This document shows positions 51,905 to 61,468 of a stretch of DNA of 64,000 nucleotides, in pieces. Below the pieces are notes generated by a model. It did no database searches, was not told the origin of the DNA, and was given only the letters and a program-made list of their open reading frames with translations. Position numbers and translations under genes: made by a program. The DNA is from Pigmentiphaga sp. H8 (GTDB lineage: Bacteria; Pseudomonadota; Gammaproteobacteria; Burkholderiales; Burkholderiaceae_B): NCBI RefSeq assembly GCF_003854895.1, contig NZ_CP033966.1, positions 1,860,001 through 1,924,000 on the forward strand, written 5' to 3'. The number at the start of each line of letters is the position of its first letter. Position 1 is the first letter of the stretch.

Positions 51905-52630
51905 TTACTCGTCCATGACCGCGGTGGTGTAGACCTCCTGGACGTCGTCCAGGGATTCCAGCACGTCCAGCAACTTCTGCATTTTCTCGGCATCCTCGCC
52001 GGACAAGGGTGTTTCGTTCAGCGCCTTCATCACGACGCCGTCCATCTCGGCCTTCAGGCCGGCGCCGTCGAAGGCCTGCTTGACGGCGACGTAGTCGGTG
52101 GGGGCACAGATGACCTCGATCACGCCTTCGTCGTCGGTGATGACGTCCTCGGCGCCGGCATCGAGCGCGAGTTCCATGACCTTGTCCTCGGGCGTGCCGG
52201 GGGCGAACAGGAACTGGCCGCAGTGCTTGAACATGAAGGCGACCGAGCCTTCCTGGCCCAGGTTGCCGCCGTGCTTGGCGAAGGCGTGGCGGACCTCGGC
52301 CACGGTGCGCGTGCGGTTGTCGGTCATGCAGTCGACGATGACGGCCGCTCCGCCGATGCCATAGCCTTCGTAGCGGACTTCCTCGTAGTTGTCGCCGTCG
52401 GCTCCGCCGGCGCCCCGCGCGATGGCCCGCTGGATGGTGTCCTTGGGCATGTTGGCGTCGGTCGCCTTGTCCCACGCCAGGCGCAGGCGGGGGTTGGTGT
52501 CGGGGTCGGCGCCGCCCGCGCGGGCGGCCACGGTGACTTCACGTATCAGTTTGGTCCACAGCTTGCCGCGCTTGGCGTCTTGGCGCCCTTTGCGGTGCTG
52601 GATATTGGCCCATTTGCTATGTCCGGCCAT
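51905..52630 (-). CDS. YebC/PmpR family regulatory protein
   Basis: A 241-residue YebC protein. It begins MAGHSKWANIQHRKGRQDAK and contains NMPKDTIQRAIARGAG and YEGYGIGGAAVIVDCMTDN. Members act as DNA-binding regulators or help translation of proline stretches. First gene of the yebC-purD-hemF-nadD-rsfS-rlmH block. Confidence 0.94.
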   Translation of the reverse strand: MAGHSKWANIQHRKGRQDAKRGKLWTKLIREVTVAARAGGADPDTNPRLRLAWDKATDANMPKDTIQRAIARGAGGADGDNYEEVRYEGYGIGGAAVIVDCMTDNRTRTVAEVRHAFAKHGGNLGQEGSVAFMFKHCGQFLFAPGTPEDKVMELALDAGAEDVITDDEGVIEVICAPTDYVAVKQAFDGAGLKAEMDGVVMKALNETPLSGEDAEKMQKLLDVLESLDDVQEVYTTAVMDE

Positions 52631-52865
52631 GGAAATCGCTTGTGTCGTAACGATGAAAGGGGCATTTTAGCTTGACCGGCAGTCGGCGGCGCCCGGAGGG
52701 ATGTCCACTTGCTGCCAATACCACAGACTGCGCACTGTCCCAACCCTGCGAACGGTGCCGAATCGGGGCGCGGAGCCAGGCCTGGCGCGGTTTTTGACAA
52801 GAGCGGGGCCTTGCGCACAGAATCCCCGCAAACCTCCGCCGCCCAGTTTGCCCAACGGAACCATC
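52631..52865. other. Divergent promoter region of yebC and the HerA-like gene
   Basis: This 235-bp stretch holds the outward promoters of both genes. No strong -35/-10 pair, long inverted repeat or small gene stands out. A frame opening at 52701 runs into the downstream gene, but its extra residues have no family resemblance. Confidence 0.4.
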
Positions 52866-54386
52866 ATGGCCGCTCCCATCCTCCTTGCCAAGAACGCCAA
52901 AACCGAGCTTTTCCTGCTGCCGGGCATGGCCAACCGCCACGGTTGCATCACCGGTGCGACCGGCACCGGCAAGACGGTCTCCCTGCAGGTCATGGCCGAA
53001 GCCTTTTCGCGCCAGGGCGTGCCGGTGTTCATGGCCGACGTCAAGGGCGACCTGACCGGGATTTCCCAGGCCGGCGTGCCCACGCCGAAGCTGCAGGAGC
53101 GGCTCAAGTCGCTGGGGCTGGACGAACCGGACTGGGGCGCGAGCCCGGCCACGCTGTGGGACGTCTTCGGCGAACAGGGGCACCCGGTGCGGGCCACGGT
53201 CTCCGACATGGGGCCGCTGCTCCTGGGCCGCATGCTGAACCTGAACGACACCCAGGCCGGCGTGCTGACCATGGTATTTCGCATCGCCGACGACAACGGC
53301 ATGCTGCTGCTGGACCTGAAGGACCTGCGGGCCATGCTGCAGTACGTGGGCGACAACGCCGCCCAGTTCAAGACGCGCTACGGCAACGTCTCGGCCGCCT
53401 CGGTGGGCGCGATCCAGCGCGGCCTCCTGGCGCTCGAGGCGCAGGGCGGCGACCGCTTCTTCGGCGAACCCATGCTGAACATCGACGATCTGATGCAGAC
53501 GGATGCCCAGGGGCGCGGCATGGTCAACATCCTGGCCGCCGACAAGCTGATGCAGTCCCCCACGCTGTATGCGACCTTCCTTTTATGGATGCTGTCGACG
53601 CTGTTCGAGCACCTGCCCGAGGCCGGCGACACCGACAAGCCGAAGTTCGTGTTCTTCTTCGACGAGGCGCACCTGCTGTTCAACGATGCGCCCAAGGCCC
53701 TGCTGGACAAGATCGAGCAGGTGGTCCGGCTGATCCGCTCCAAGGCGGTGGGCGTCTATTTCTGCACCCAGAATCCGCTGGACATTCCCGAGACGGTGCT
53801 GGGCCAGCTCGGCAACCGCGTGCAGCATGCGCTGCGGGCCTTCACGCCGCGCGACCAGAAGGCCGTGAAATCGGCGGCCGATACGATGCGGCCCAATCCG
53901 GGCCTGGACATCGCCGCCGCGATCACAGAACTGGGCGTGGGCGAGGCGCTGGTCTCGCTGCTGGACGAAAAGGGCCGGCCGGGGCCGACCGAGCGCGCCT
54001 ACATCGTGGCGCCGGGCAGCCGGATCGGCCCGGCCACCGAGGCCGAGCGGCAGGCGCTGCGCCAGTCGTCGCTGGTGGCGGGGATCTATGAAAAGGCCGT
54101 CGACCGGGAGTCGGCCTACGAACTCCTGGCCGCCCGCGCCGGCGGGGCGGACGGGGCCGCCGCGGGCGCCTCGGCGCCGGCCCAGCCCGGGCAGCCACCC
54201 GCGTCCGGGGGTGGACTGGCCGATGGCCTGCGCGACATCCTGTTCGGGTCCACCGGCCCCCGGGGCGGCCGCCGCGAAGGCGTGCTGGAGTCGGCCGCCC
54301 GCAGCGCCGTGCGTTCGATGGGCACCCAACTCGCGCGCGACCTGACTCGCGGGCTGCTCGGTTCGCTCTTGGGCAAGCGGCGCTGA
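52866..54386 (+). CDS. HerA/DUF853-family ATPase (YjgR-like)
   Basis: A 506-residue P-loop ATPase. Walker A is ITGATGTGKTVSLQV (about 28-42), Walker B is FVFFFDEAHLLF (about 262-273), and HerA-type elements include VYFCTQNPLDIPETVLGQLG. Length and motifs fit E. coli YjgR (about 500 residues). It has an Ala/Gly-rich linker at about 425-450. HerA relatives are DNA translocases or polymerising pumps, but YjgR's role is unclear. ATG 52866 (MAAPILLAKN) matches the family start. Confidence 0.9.
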   Translation: MAAPILLAKNAKTELFLLPGMANRHGCITGATGTGKTVSLQVMAEAFSRQGVPVFMADVKGDLTGISQAGVPTPKLQERLKSLGLDEPDWGASPATLWDVFGEQGHPVRATVSDMGPLLLGRMLNLNDTQAGVLTMVFRIADDNGMLLLDLKDLRAMLQYVGDNAAQFKTRYGNVSAASVGAIQRGLLALEAQGGDRFFGEPMLNIDDLMQTDAQGRGMVNILAADKLMQSPTLYATFLLWMLSTLFEHLPEAGDTDKPKFVFFFDEAHLLFNDAPKALLDKIEQVVRLIRSKAVGVYFCTQNPLDIPETVLGQLGNRVQHALRAFTPRDQKAVKSAADTMRPNPGLDIAAAITELGVGEALVSLLDEKGRPGPTERAYIVAPGSRIGPATEAERQALRQSSLVAGIYEKAVDRESAYELLAARAGGADGAAAGASAPAQPGQPPASGGGLADGLRDILFGSTGPRGGRREGVLESAARSAVRSMGTQLARDLTRGLLGSLLGKRR

Positions 54387-54457
54387 TACCATCCGCGCGT
54401 GACGCGGTCATGAAGTCCCTGTCGCGAGCAGGGACTATAAGTGGGTCTATTACTGCA

Positions 54458-54486
54458 TTGACAACCATTGCCTATGCAGCAATAAT
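54458..54486 (+). promoter_or_regulatory. Promoter and MarR-type operator of the marR-family gene
   Basis: TTGACA (54458-54463) and AATAAT (54481-54486) are 17 bp apart, an almost ideal sigma-70 promoter. TGCCTATGCAGCAATA (54469-54484) lies in the spacer and over the -10, and is nearly repeated before the efflux operon. The start codon at 54493 is seven bases after the -10, so the transcript is probably leaderless. Confidence 0.7.
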
Positions 54487-54492
54487 GCCGGC

Positions 54493-54981
54493 ATGGCAGA
54501 TTCCACCTCGTCTCCCCGCATTTCGCCGGAGCTGGCCGAACTGATTCGGCGCTACGATCCGGAGGAAAGCGTGGGCTATCTGATCAAGCAGGCCCATTTG
54601 TCGCTGCAGCGCGCCGTCGATGCCGAGATGACCGCGCTCGACCTGACCGCCATGCAATGGGGGCCGCTGATGCTGCTCGCCATGGGGCGGGGGGAAACGG
54701 CCGCCGAACTGGCTCGCAGCGCCTGTTCGGACACCGGCGCCATGACGCGCATGCTCGACCGCCTTGAATCCAAGGGGTTGATACGGCGGGTGCGCAGCGC
54801 GCAAGACCGCCGGGTCATCAAGCTGGAGCTGACGGAAGAGGGCGTGCGCGCCACCGAGCAGGTTCCGCAGCGCCTGCACGACGCGGTCAACCTGCACACC
54901 CGCGATTTTTCCGAACAGGAAGTCCAGCAGTTGAAGTCCTTGCTGCGCCGCATGGCGGCCAACGGCGCCCAGCGCGGCTGA
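54493..54981 (+). CDS. MarR-family transcriptional regulator
   Basis: A 162-residue winged-helix repressor. The dimerisation helices flank TAMQWGPLMLLAMGRGETAAELARSA; the recognition part is CSDTGAMTRMLDRLESKGLI (about 77-96), then a wing with RRVRSAQDRRVIKLELTEEG. MarR proteins release DNA on binding phenolic or other toxic compounds. It sits 94 bp before a three-gene efflux operon. A shared operator indicates that it represses both itself and the pump. No Shine-Dalgarno sequence precedes the ATG. Confidence 0.92.
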   Translation: MADSTSSPRISPELAELIRRYDPEESVGYLIKQAHLSLQRAVDAEMTALDLTAMQWGPLMLLAMGRGETAAELARSACSDTGAMTRMLDRLESKGLIRRVRSAQDRRVIKLELTEEGVRATEQVPQRLHDAVNLHTRDFSEQEVQQLKSLLRRMAANGAQRG

Positions 54982-55023
54982 GGCCGGGCCGTCAGGGCGC
55001 GGCCCTTGTTTCGTTTTTATGAC

Positions 55024-55039
55024 TGCCTAAGCAGTAATA
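55024..55039 (+). promoter_or_regulatory. MarR-type operator before the efflux operon
   Basis: TGCCTAAGCAGTAATA matches 14 of 16 positions of the site in the marR promoter, and its core ACTGC-CTAA-GCAGT (55022-55035) is a dyad. It lies 36 bp before the outer-membrane component gene. Confidence 0.65.
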
Positions 55040-55075
55040 GGCAAGGCAATTAAATTCAGCGGATCGTAAGCTTCC

Positions 55076-56503
55076 ATGAAAAAACTCTTGCTAGTGCCCC
55101 TGGTCGCCGCCCTGGCCGCGTGCGCGGGCATGGACCGGGACGGCGCCTCGCCCGCCCGCCTGGTCGATGCGCCCACGCTGGGGATGGCGCAGGCCGACGT
55201 GCAGTGGCCGGTGCAGCAGTGGTGGCATCGCTACGGCGATGCGCAACTGGATCGCCTGGTCGACGAGGCCATCGCGGGCAACCCGTCCATCGTCATCGCC
55301 CAGGCCCGCCTGGCGCGCGCCGAGGCCGCCGTGGGCACCGCCCGCGCCAATGGCCTGCCCCGGGTCGACGGCACCTTCACCGCCACCCGCCAGCGCTATA
55401 CCGAACACGGAGCCATCCCGGCTCCGCTGGCCGGCGGCGTGCGCACCGACTCGCGGCTGGCGTTGAACGTGAGCTATGAGCTGGATTTCTGGAACAAGAA
55501 CGGGTCGCTGCTGAAGGCGGCGCTGTCCGAAAGCCGGGCGGCGCAGGCGGAGAACCAGGCGGCGGTGGGCATCCTGGCCAGCGCGGTGGGGTCGGCCTAT
55601 TTCAACCTGCAGCGGCTGTTCGCGCAGCGCGACGTGCTCCAGGCCGCCATCGGGCAGCGCGAGGGCGTGGCCGACCTGACCCGCCAGCGCTACGCCTCGG
55701 GCCTGGATACGCAGGTGGAAGTCAAGCAGGCCGATTCGGCGCTGGCCGAGGCCCGCACGCAACTGGCGCAGGTCGATGAAAGCATCGCCCTGCAACGCAA
55801 CGAACTGGCCGCGCTGGCGGGAACCGGACCCGAGCGCGGCGCGGCCATCCGGCCCGTGCCCCTGGTGTCGCCGGGCACCGAGGTGCCGGCCAGCATACCG
55901 CTGTCGCTGCTGGGCCGGCGCGCCGACATCGTCGCCGCCCGGTGGCGGGTCGAGTCGGCCCAGCGCAACGTCGACGCGGCCAAGGCCATGTTCTATCCCG
56001 ACATCAACCTGGCGGGCTTCGTCGGTACCTCGGCGCTGGGGCTGTCCAATCTGTTCAAGTCCGGCAGCCAGATCATCGGCATCGGCCCCGCCGTCACCCT
56101 GCCGATCTTCGAGGGCGAGCGGCTCAACGCCAACCTGAAGGGCAGGGCGGCGGACACCGACCTGGCCATCGCGTCCTACAACCAGGCGGTGCTGCACGCC
56201 GTCAACGAAGTGGCCGACACGCTGGCGTCGATCCGCGCGCTGGACCGCGAGAGCGGCGAGCAGCGCAAGGCCCGAGAGGCCATCGAGCAGGCTTACGAGC
56301 TGGCGGTCAAGCGCTATCGGGCGGGCCTGGGCAATTACCTGAGCGTGCTGACCGCGCAGAGCGCGGTGCTGACGCAGACCCGGCTGGATACCGACCTGAA
56401 GGCCCGCGCGCTGACGCTGGACGTCGCGCTGGCCAAGGCGCTGGGCGGAGGCGCGGAACTGCCCGCCGGCCCGGCCGAGCCGGTCGCCGCGGCCGCGCGC
56501 TAG
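55076..56503 (+). CDS. Outer-membrane efflux lipoprotein (OprM/NodT type)
   Basis: A 475-residue TolC-family outer-membrane factor. The signal ends in a lipobox LAAC (cysteine about residue 16). Two repeats hold paired outer-membrane-efflux helices, with WWHRYGDAQLDRLVDEAIAG (about 45-64) and QVEVKQADSALAEARTQLAQ, and LGRRADIVAARWRVESAQ marking the second half. It is the exit channel for the EmrA/EmrB-like pump encoded next. First gene of the operon. Confidence 0.92.
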   Translation: MKKLLLVPLVAALAACAGMDRDGASPARLVDAPTLGMAQADVQWPVQQWWHRYGDAQLDRLVDEAIAGNPSIVIAQARLARAEAAVGTARANGLPRVDGTFTATRQRYTEHGAIPAPLAGGVRTDSRLALNVSYELDFWNKNGSLLKAALSESRAAQAENQAAVGILASAVGSAYFNLQRLFAQRDVLQAAIGQREGVADLTRQRYASGLDTQVEVKQADSALAEARTQLAQVDESIALQRNELAALAGTGPERGAAIRPVPLVSPGTEVPASIPLSLLGRRADIVAARWRVESAQRNVDAAKAMFYPDINLAGFVGTSALGLSNLFKSGSQIIGIGPAVTLPIFEGERLNANLKGRAADTDLAIASYNQAVLHAVNEVADTLASIRALDRESGEQRKAREAIEQAYELAVKRYRAGLGNYLSVLTAQSAVLTQTRLDTDLKARALTLDVALAKALGGGAELPAGPAEPVAAAAR

Positions 56504-56560
56504 CCGAACGAGTCGAATACCTGTTCATGCCGCGCGCAGCGCGGCGCAAGGGAAAAAGAG

Positions 56561-57871
56561 ATGGAAACCGCACAACAAGCTTCCAAGAACCCCCGCAAGA
56601 AACTGCTGCTGGGCGCCGCCGGCGTCTTCGTCGTGGCCGCCGTCGCCTACGGCGCGTGGTGGGCGCTGGTGGCCCGCCACTACGAAGGCACCGACGACGC
56701 CTATGTGCAGGGCAACCTGGTGCAGATCACACCCCAGATCGCCAGCACGGTGGTCGCCATCCAGGCCGATGACACCGACTACGTGAAATCCGGCGATCCG
56801 CTGATCCTGCTGGACAAGGCCGACGCGCAGGTCGCGCTCGACCAGGCCCAGGCCGCGCTGGCCCAGACCGTGCGCCAGGTGCGCACCCTGTATGCCAACA
56901 ACGGCGCGCTGAGCGCCAACATCGCGGTGCGCCAGGCCGACATCGAGCGTGCCAAGGCCGATCTTGCCAAGGCCCAGAACGACGCCAAGCGCCGCCAGGA
57001 GCTGGCCTCGTCCGGCGCGGTCAGCGGCGAGGAACTGCTGCACGCCGAAACCGCCGTCAGCAACGCCAAGTCGGCGCTGGCCTCGGCGCAGGCGGCCCTG
57101 GTGGCCGCGCGCGAACAGCTTGCCACCAATACCGCGCTTACCGATGGCACCAGCGTCGAGCAGCATCCCAACGTCCTGGGCGCCGCGGCCAAGGTCCGCG
57201 AAGCCTACATCAACCTGTCGCGCACCTCGTTGCCCGCGCCCGTGACCGGCTATGTGGCCAAGCGCAGCGCGCAGGTGGGGCAGCGCGTGGCGCCCGGCGC
57301 TTCGCTGATGACCATCGTGCCGCTGGACCAGGTATGGGTGGATGCCAACTTCAAGGAAGTGCAGCTGGGCCGCATGCGCATCGGCCAGCCGGTCACGCTG
57401 GAGGCGGATGTCTACGGCTCGAAGGTCGAGTACCACGGCAAGATCGCCGGCCTGGGCGCCGGTACCGGCAGTGCCTTCGCGCTGCTGCCGGCCCAGAACG
57501 CCACCGGCAACTGGATCAAGGTGGTGCAGCGCGTGCCGGTGCGCATCGCCCTGGATCCCAAGGAGATCGAGGCGCATCCGCTGCGCGTGGGCCTGTCGAT
57601 GAACGTCTCGGTGGACGTGTCGTCCACCGACGGCCCGGCGCTGGCCGAGGCGGCGCGCACCGCGCCCGCCTATTCGACCACGGTCATGGACCATGCCCGC
57701 GAGGACGCCGACGCCCTGGTGGCCGCCACCATCGCCCAGAATCTGGGCGGCCGCGCGGCCGAGGCCAAGCCGGCGGTGGCCAAGACCTCGCCCCTGCACA
57801 TCTCGACCTCCGTGCGTGCCGACAACGGCGGCGAGATGGCGGTCGCGCGCCACGGCGCGGGCGTGATGTAG
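56561..57871 (+). CDS. EmrA-like membrane fusion protein
   Basis: A 436-residue periplasmic adaptor. One N-terminal membrane segment (about 16-36, LLLGAAGVFVVAAVAYGAWW) is followed by YEGTDDAYVQGNLVQITPQI, the biotinyl-lipoyl-like half-motif of EmrA/HlyD. It then has a long alpha-helical hairpin (about 90-190) and a C-terminal barrel (YVAKRSAQVGQRVAPGASLM, VDANFKEVQLGRMRIGQPV). The C-terminus after about 360 is an extra variable tail. It links the inner-membrane pump to the outer-membrane channel. Confidence 0.92.
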   Translation: METAQQASKNPRKKLLLGAAGVFVVAAVAYGAWWALVARHYEGTDDAYVQGNLVQITPQIASTVVAIQADDTDYVKSGDPLILLDKADAQVALDQAQAALAQTVRQVRTLYANNGALSANIAVRQADIERAKADLAKAQNDAKRRQELASSGAVSGEELLHAETAVSNAKSALASAQAALVAAREQLATNTALTDGTSVEQHPNVLGAAAKVREAYINLSRTSLPAPVTGYVAKRSAQVGQRVAPGASLMTIVPLDQVWVDANFKEVQLGRMRIGQPVTLEADVYGSKVEYHGKIAGLGAGTGSAFALLPAQNATGNWIKVVQRVPVRIALDPKEIEAHPLRVGLSMNVSVDVSSTDGPALAEAARTAPAYSTTVMDHAREDADALVAATIAQNLGGRAAEAKPAVAKTSPLHISTSVRADNGGEMAVARHGAGVM

Positions 57872-57896
57872 GAAGGCGTCGGCCACGGATGCTGCC

Positions 57897-59504
57897 ATGA
57901 CGACCAACGCTTCCTCCCCGGCCGACGAACCGGCCGCGCAACCCGCGCCCGGCGGCCCGCCGGCGACTCATCCTCCGCTCCAGGGCGGCCAGCGCGTGCT
58001 GGGCACGATCGCCTTGTCCGCGGCGGTGTTCATGAACGTGCTCGACACGTCGATCGCCAACGTTTCCCTGCCGGCCATCTCGGGCGACTTGGGGGTCAGC
58101 ACCAGCCAGGGCACCTGGGTGATCACCTCGTTCGCGGTGGCCAATGCCATCGCGCTGCCGCTGACGGGCTGGCTGACCATGCGTTTCGGACAGGTGCGAC
58201 TGTTCATCGCCTCGGTGCTGCTGTTCATCGTCGCATCGTGGCTATGCGGCCTGGCGCCCAACCTGGAGTCGCTGATCGCGTTCCGCGTGCTTCAGGGCCT
58301 GGTGGCGGGCCCCATGATTCCGCTGTCGCAGACGTTGATGCTGGGCAGCTACCCGCGCGAAAAATCCGGCATGGCGCTCGCGTTCTGGGCCATGACCACG
58401 CTGGTGGCGCCCGTGGCCGGTCCCTTGCTGGGCGGATGGATCTCCGACAACTATTCGTGGCCTTGGATCTTCTACATCAACATCCCGGTCGGCCTGGTGG
58501 CGGCATGGGTGAGCTGGAGCATCTACCACAAGCGCGAGTCGCCGATCCGCAAGCTGCCCATCGACACCATGGGCCTGGTGCTGCTGGTGGTCTGGATCGC
58601 CGCGCTGCAGATCATGCTGGACAAGGGCAAGGAACTTGACTGGTTCGCCAGCGGCACCATCGTGATGCTGGCGGTGGTCGCGGTGGTCGGCTTCGTGTTC
58701 TTCGTCATCTGGGAACTGACCGACCGGCACCCCGTCGTGGACCTGCGCCTGTTCGCGGGACGCAACTTCACCGTGGGCGCGCTGACGCTGTCGATCGCCT
58801 ATGCGGTGTTCTTCGGCAACGTGGTGCTGCTGCCGCTATGGTTGCAGACGCAGATGGGCTATACGGCCACCGACGCCGGCATGGTCACCGCGCCCATCGG
58901 GCTGCTGGCCATCGTGTTCACGCCCATCGTCGGCCGCATGCTGGCGCGCACGGATCCCCGCATCCTGGTCACGATCGCCTTCGGCGTGTTCGCCGCCGTC
59001 AGCTTCATGCGCTCGAACTTCACGCCGCAGTCCGACATCGTGACCCTGCTCGAACCCACCGTGCTGCAAGGCGCGGGGATGGCCGCCTTCTTCGTGCCGC
59101 TGGTATCGCTGACGCTGGCCGGGCTGCCGCCCGACAAGATCGCCAGCGCCTCGGGCCTGTCGAATTTCCTGCGGATCACCGCGGGGGCATTCGGCACTTC
59201 CATCTCGACCACGATGTGGGAAGACCGGGCGGCCATGCACCATGCCCACCTGACCGAGCACATCGCTTCCGGCAGCGGGGCCACGTCGCAGGCGCTCTCG
59301 AGCATGCAGGGCGCGGGCATGTCGCCGGAGCAGGCGCTGGCCTCGATCAACAACCTGATCAACGGGCAGGCGCTGACCATGTCGGTGGTGGACATCTTCT
59401 ACGGTTCGGCCATCATCTTCCTGGTCCTGACCGCGATGGTCTGGCTGGCCAAGCCCGGCAAGCGCGGGGCGGGAGCGCCGGTCGATGCGGGCGGCGCACA
59501 CTGA
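57897..59504 (+). CDS. EmrB-like MFS multidrug efflux transporter (DHA2, 14 TM)
   Basis: A 535-residue proton-driven transporter with 14 predicted membrane spans. It has the DHA2 motifs LDTSIANVSLPAISGDLG (about 44-61), LTMRFGQVRLFIASVLLFIV and RVLQGLVAGPMIPLSQTLML. Together with the adaptor and channel it forms a drug or toxic-acid pump spanning both membranes. The N-terminal Pro/Ala-rich tail (about 1-30) is cytoplasmic. ATG 57897 lies 25 bp after the emrA-like stop. Confidence 0.93.
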   Translation: MTTNASSPADEPAAQPAPGGPPATHPPLQGGQRVLGTIALSAAVFMNVLDTSIANVSLPAISGDLGVSTSQGTWVITSFAVANAIALPLTGWLTMRFGQVRLFIASVLLFIVASWLCGLAPNLESLIAFRVLQGLVAGPMIPLSQTLMLGSYPREKSGMALAFWAMTTLVAPVAGPLLGGWISDNYSWPWIFYINIPVGLVAAWVSWSIYHKRESPIRKLPIDTMGLVLLVVWIAALQIMLDKGKELDWFASGTIVMLAVVAVVGFVFFVIWELTDRHPVVDLRLFAGRNFTVGALTLSIAYAVFFGNVVLLPLWLQTQMGYTATDAGMVTAPIGLLAIVFTPIVGRMLARTDPRILVTIAFGVFAAVSFMRSNFTPQSDIVTLLEPTVLQGAGMAAFFVPLVSLTLAGLPPDKIASASGLSNFLRITAGAFGTSISTTMWEDRAAMHHAHLTEHIASGSGATSQALSSMQGAGMSPEQALASINNLINGQALTMSVVDIFYGSAIIFLVLTAMVWLAKPGKRGAGAPVDAGGAH

Positions 59505-59526
59505 AGGCGCGCCGCCTTCCCGGCTT

Positions 59527-60390
59527 TCAGCGCGGCAGGCGATCGCGGACGTAGGCCGCGATCCGGGCCAGCAGGGCGGTCAGGTCGGCCCGTACGCGTT
59601 CGAAGTCCGCGTTGCGTTCGCGGCTGGCCTCGTCCATGTAGACAGGCCGGCGGATCTCGATCTGCAGGCTGTGGCGCCGCTGCGCCGGCTGACCCAGGCG
59701 GGCGATGAGCTGCACGCCCTTGTAGGGATCGTTGCGGGCAACGGTATAGCCCATGCCGCGCAGCGCCTCTTCGATCAGCGCGACGAACGCCGGCTCGCAG
59801 GTCGTGCCATCGCGATCCCCCAGCACGAAGTCGGCCAGCGGATGCGGGCTGCGGATGCCCAGCCGCTCGTAGACGTCGTTGGGCATGGAGTGCAGGTTCA
59901 GGTGCCACAGCGCGCCGAATTGGGCGTGGCGTTCCCGCACCGCCCGGTCCAGTGCCTCGTGATAGGGCAGGTAGCAGGTGTCGATGCGGCGGCGGACCTC
60001 CCGTGCCGACAGCCTTCGGTCGTAGATGGGCGTGGCCGCGTCCATCCTGGCCCATATCAGCCCCTTGCCGAGCCGGGTCTTCTCGGTGGGCGCCAGCGCC
60101 TGCGGCCAGGGTTCGGCCAGCAGCGCCGGATCGAGATCGGCCAGCGTCCGGTTGGGGTCGATGTAGACCCGGGGAAAGGTGGCGGCGATCAGCGTCGCGC
60201 CGTGATCGGGCGCGGCCGACCACAGGGCGTCGACATGCGTGTCCTCGCCCTGGCGCAGGCGTGCCAGGGGCAGCGCCGCGCCGAAGTCCTCCGGATAGCA
60301 TGTGCCGCTGTGAGGCGAGTCGCACACCAGCGGCAGGACGGAGCCGGTCGGATCGCGCCGTACGACCGGCTGCGGGGGAAGCGCGGCCAT
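59527..60390 (-). CDS. N-formylglutamate amidohydrolase family protein
   Basis: A 287-residue hydrolase. It has LPLVCDSPHSGTCYPEDFG (about 19-37), RVYIDPNRTLADLDPAL, LWHLNLHSMPND and YKGVQLIARLGQPAQRRHSL, matching the HutG2/N-formylglutamate amidohydrolase family with metal-binding His and Asp residues. It removes formyl groups from N-formyl amino acids. Only two bases separate it from the Bug receptor stop, so the pair is probably co-transcribed and may import and deformylate the same compound. Confidence 0.85.
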   Translation of the reverse strand: MAALPPQPVVRRDPTGSVLPLVCDSPHSGTCYPEDFGAALPLARLRQGEDTHVDALWSAAPDHGATLIAATFPRVYIDPNRTLADLDPALLAEPWPQALAPTEKTRLGKGLIWARMDAATPIYDRRLSAREVRRRIDTCYLPYHEALDRAVRERHAQFGALWHLNLHSMPNDVYERLGIRSPHPLADFVLGDRDGTTCEPAFVALIEEALRGMGYTVARNDPYKGVQLIARLGQPAQRRHSLQIEIRRPVYMDEASRERNADFERVRADLTALLARIAAYVRDRLPR

Positions 60391-60392
60391 GC

Positions 60393-61379
60393 TTATTGCG
60401 CCTGGATGTTCGCCGCCTTGGCGACCTTGGCGTAGCGGTCGAGCGCCTGGTCGATCTGCCGCGCGAATTCCTCGGGCGTGGTCGGCACCAGCGTGCCGCC
60501 CGCGTCTTCGGCCTTCTTCTGGAAATCGGGAAGCTGCATGGCCTTGCGCACCGCCTGGTTCAGGCGGGCGATGGCCCCGGGAGGCGTGCCGGCGGGCGCG
60601 ACCAGCCCGAACCAGCCGCCCGTGCCCATTTCGGAAAAGCCAAGTTCGGCATAAGTGGGAACCTCGGGCAGCAGCGGCGAACGCTGGGCGCCCAGCACGG
60701 CCAGCGGGCGCAGGCGTCCGGCCTGCAGATGGGGCAGGGTGGACGACAGGTTGTCCGTGATGGCGTCGACCTGGCCGGCCAGCGCGTCGTTCAAGGCCGG
60801 CCCGGCGCCGCGGTAGGGTACGTGCAGCAGCTGGATGCCGGACAGCATCATGAAGTTCTCGATGTTGGCATGGCCCAGCGAGCCGACGCCGGGCGAGGCG
60901 AACGAGTACTTCCGGGGCTGGGCCTTCGCCAGCGCGATGAATTCGTTCATGTTGCGGGCGGGCACCGACGGATGCACCGCGAATACGCTGGGAATGGCCA
61001 GTACGTTGGCGATGGGAGCGAAGTCCTTGCGCGCGTCGTACTTGAGATTGGGGTAGATGGCCGGGTTCGAGCCGTGCGTGCTGACGGTGGCCATGCCGAT
61101 GGTGTAGCCGTCCGCCGGGGCGCGGGCCACCATTTCCATGCCGAGCGCGCCGCCGGCGCCACCCTTGTTCTCCACCACGACGGGCTGCTTGAGCTCGCGG
61201 CCCGCGTATTCGGCGATGAGGCGAGCCACGATGTCGGTCGAGCCGCCGGGGGCGAAGGGCACGATCAGCCGGATGGGGCGCGACGGGTAGGCGTCGGCGG
61301 CATGGGCGGCCGCGCCCGGCAGGATCGCACAGGCGGCGGCGAGGAGAAGGTGGCGGGGGCGGACCAGGGATGGGCGCAT
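60393..61379 (-). CDS. Bug/TctC-family periplasmic solute receptor
   Basis: A 328-residue TTT-type receptor with a signal peptide ending near AAAHAAD, then YPSRPIRLIVPFAPGGSTDI, VVENKGGAGGALG, APADGYTIGMATV, YRGAGPALNDALAGQVDAI and VPTYAELGFSEMG. ATG 61379 has GGAG seven bases upstream and is preferred over 61418. Divergent from a LysR gene through a 117-bp gap with a clean palindrome, and followed by the amidohydrolase gene. Confidence 0.9.
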   Translation of the reverse strand: MRPSLVRPRHLLLAAACAILPGAAAHAADAYPSRPIRLIVPFAPGGSTDIVARLIAEYAGRELKQPVVVENKGGAGGALGMEMVARAPADGYTIGMATVSTHGSNPAIYPNLKYDARKDFAPIANVLAIPSVFAVHPSVPARNMNEFIALAKAQPRKYSFASPGVGSLGHANIENFMMLSGIQLLHVPYRGAGPALNDALAGQVDAITDNLSSTLPHLQAGRLRPLAVLGAQRSPLLPEVPTYAELGFSEMGTGGWFGLVAPAGTPPGAIARLNQAVRKAMQLPDFQKKAEDAGGTLVPTTPEEFARQIDQALDRYAKVAKAANIQAQ

Positions 61380-61468
61380 GGGGAGTCTCCGTAGCGTAGC
61401 GGGGTGTTGGGTTGCCACGAAGTGTCAGAAATTTACGATCGTGCGACAAACGACTATATTTCACCGAG

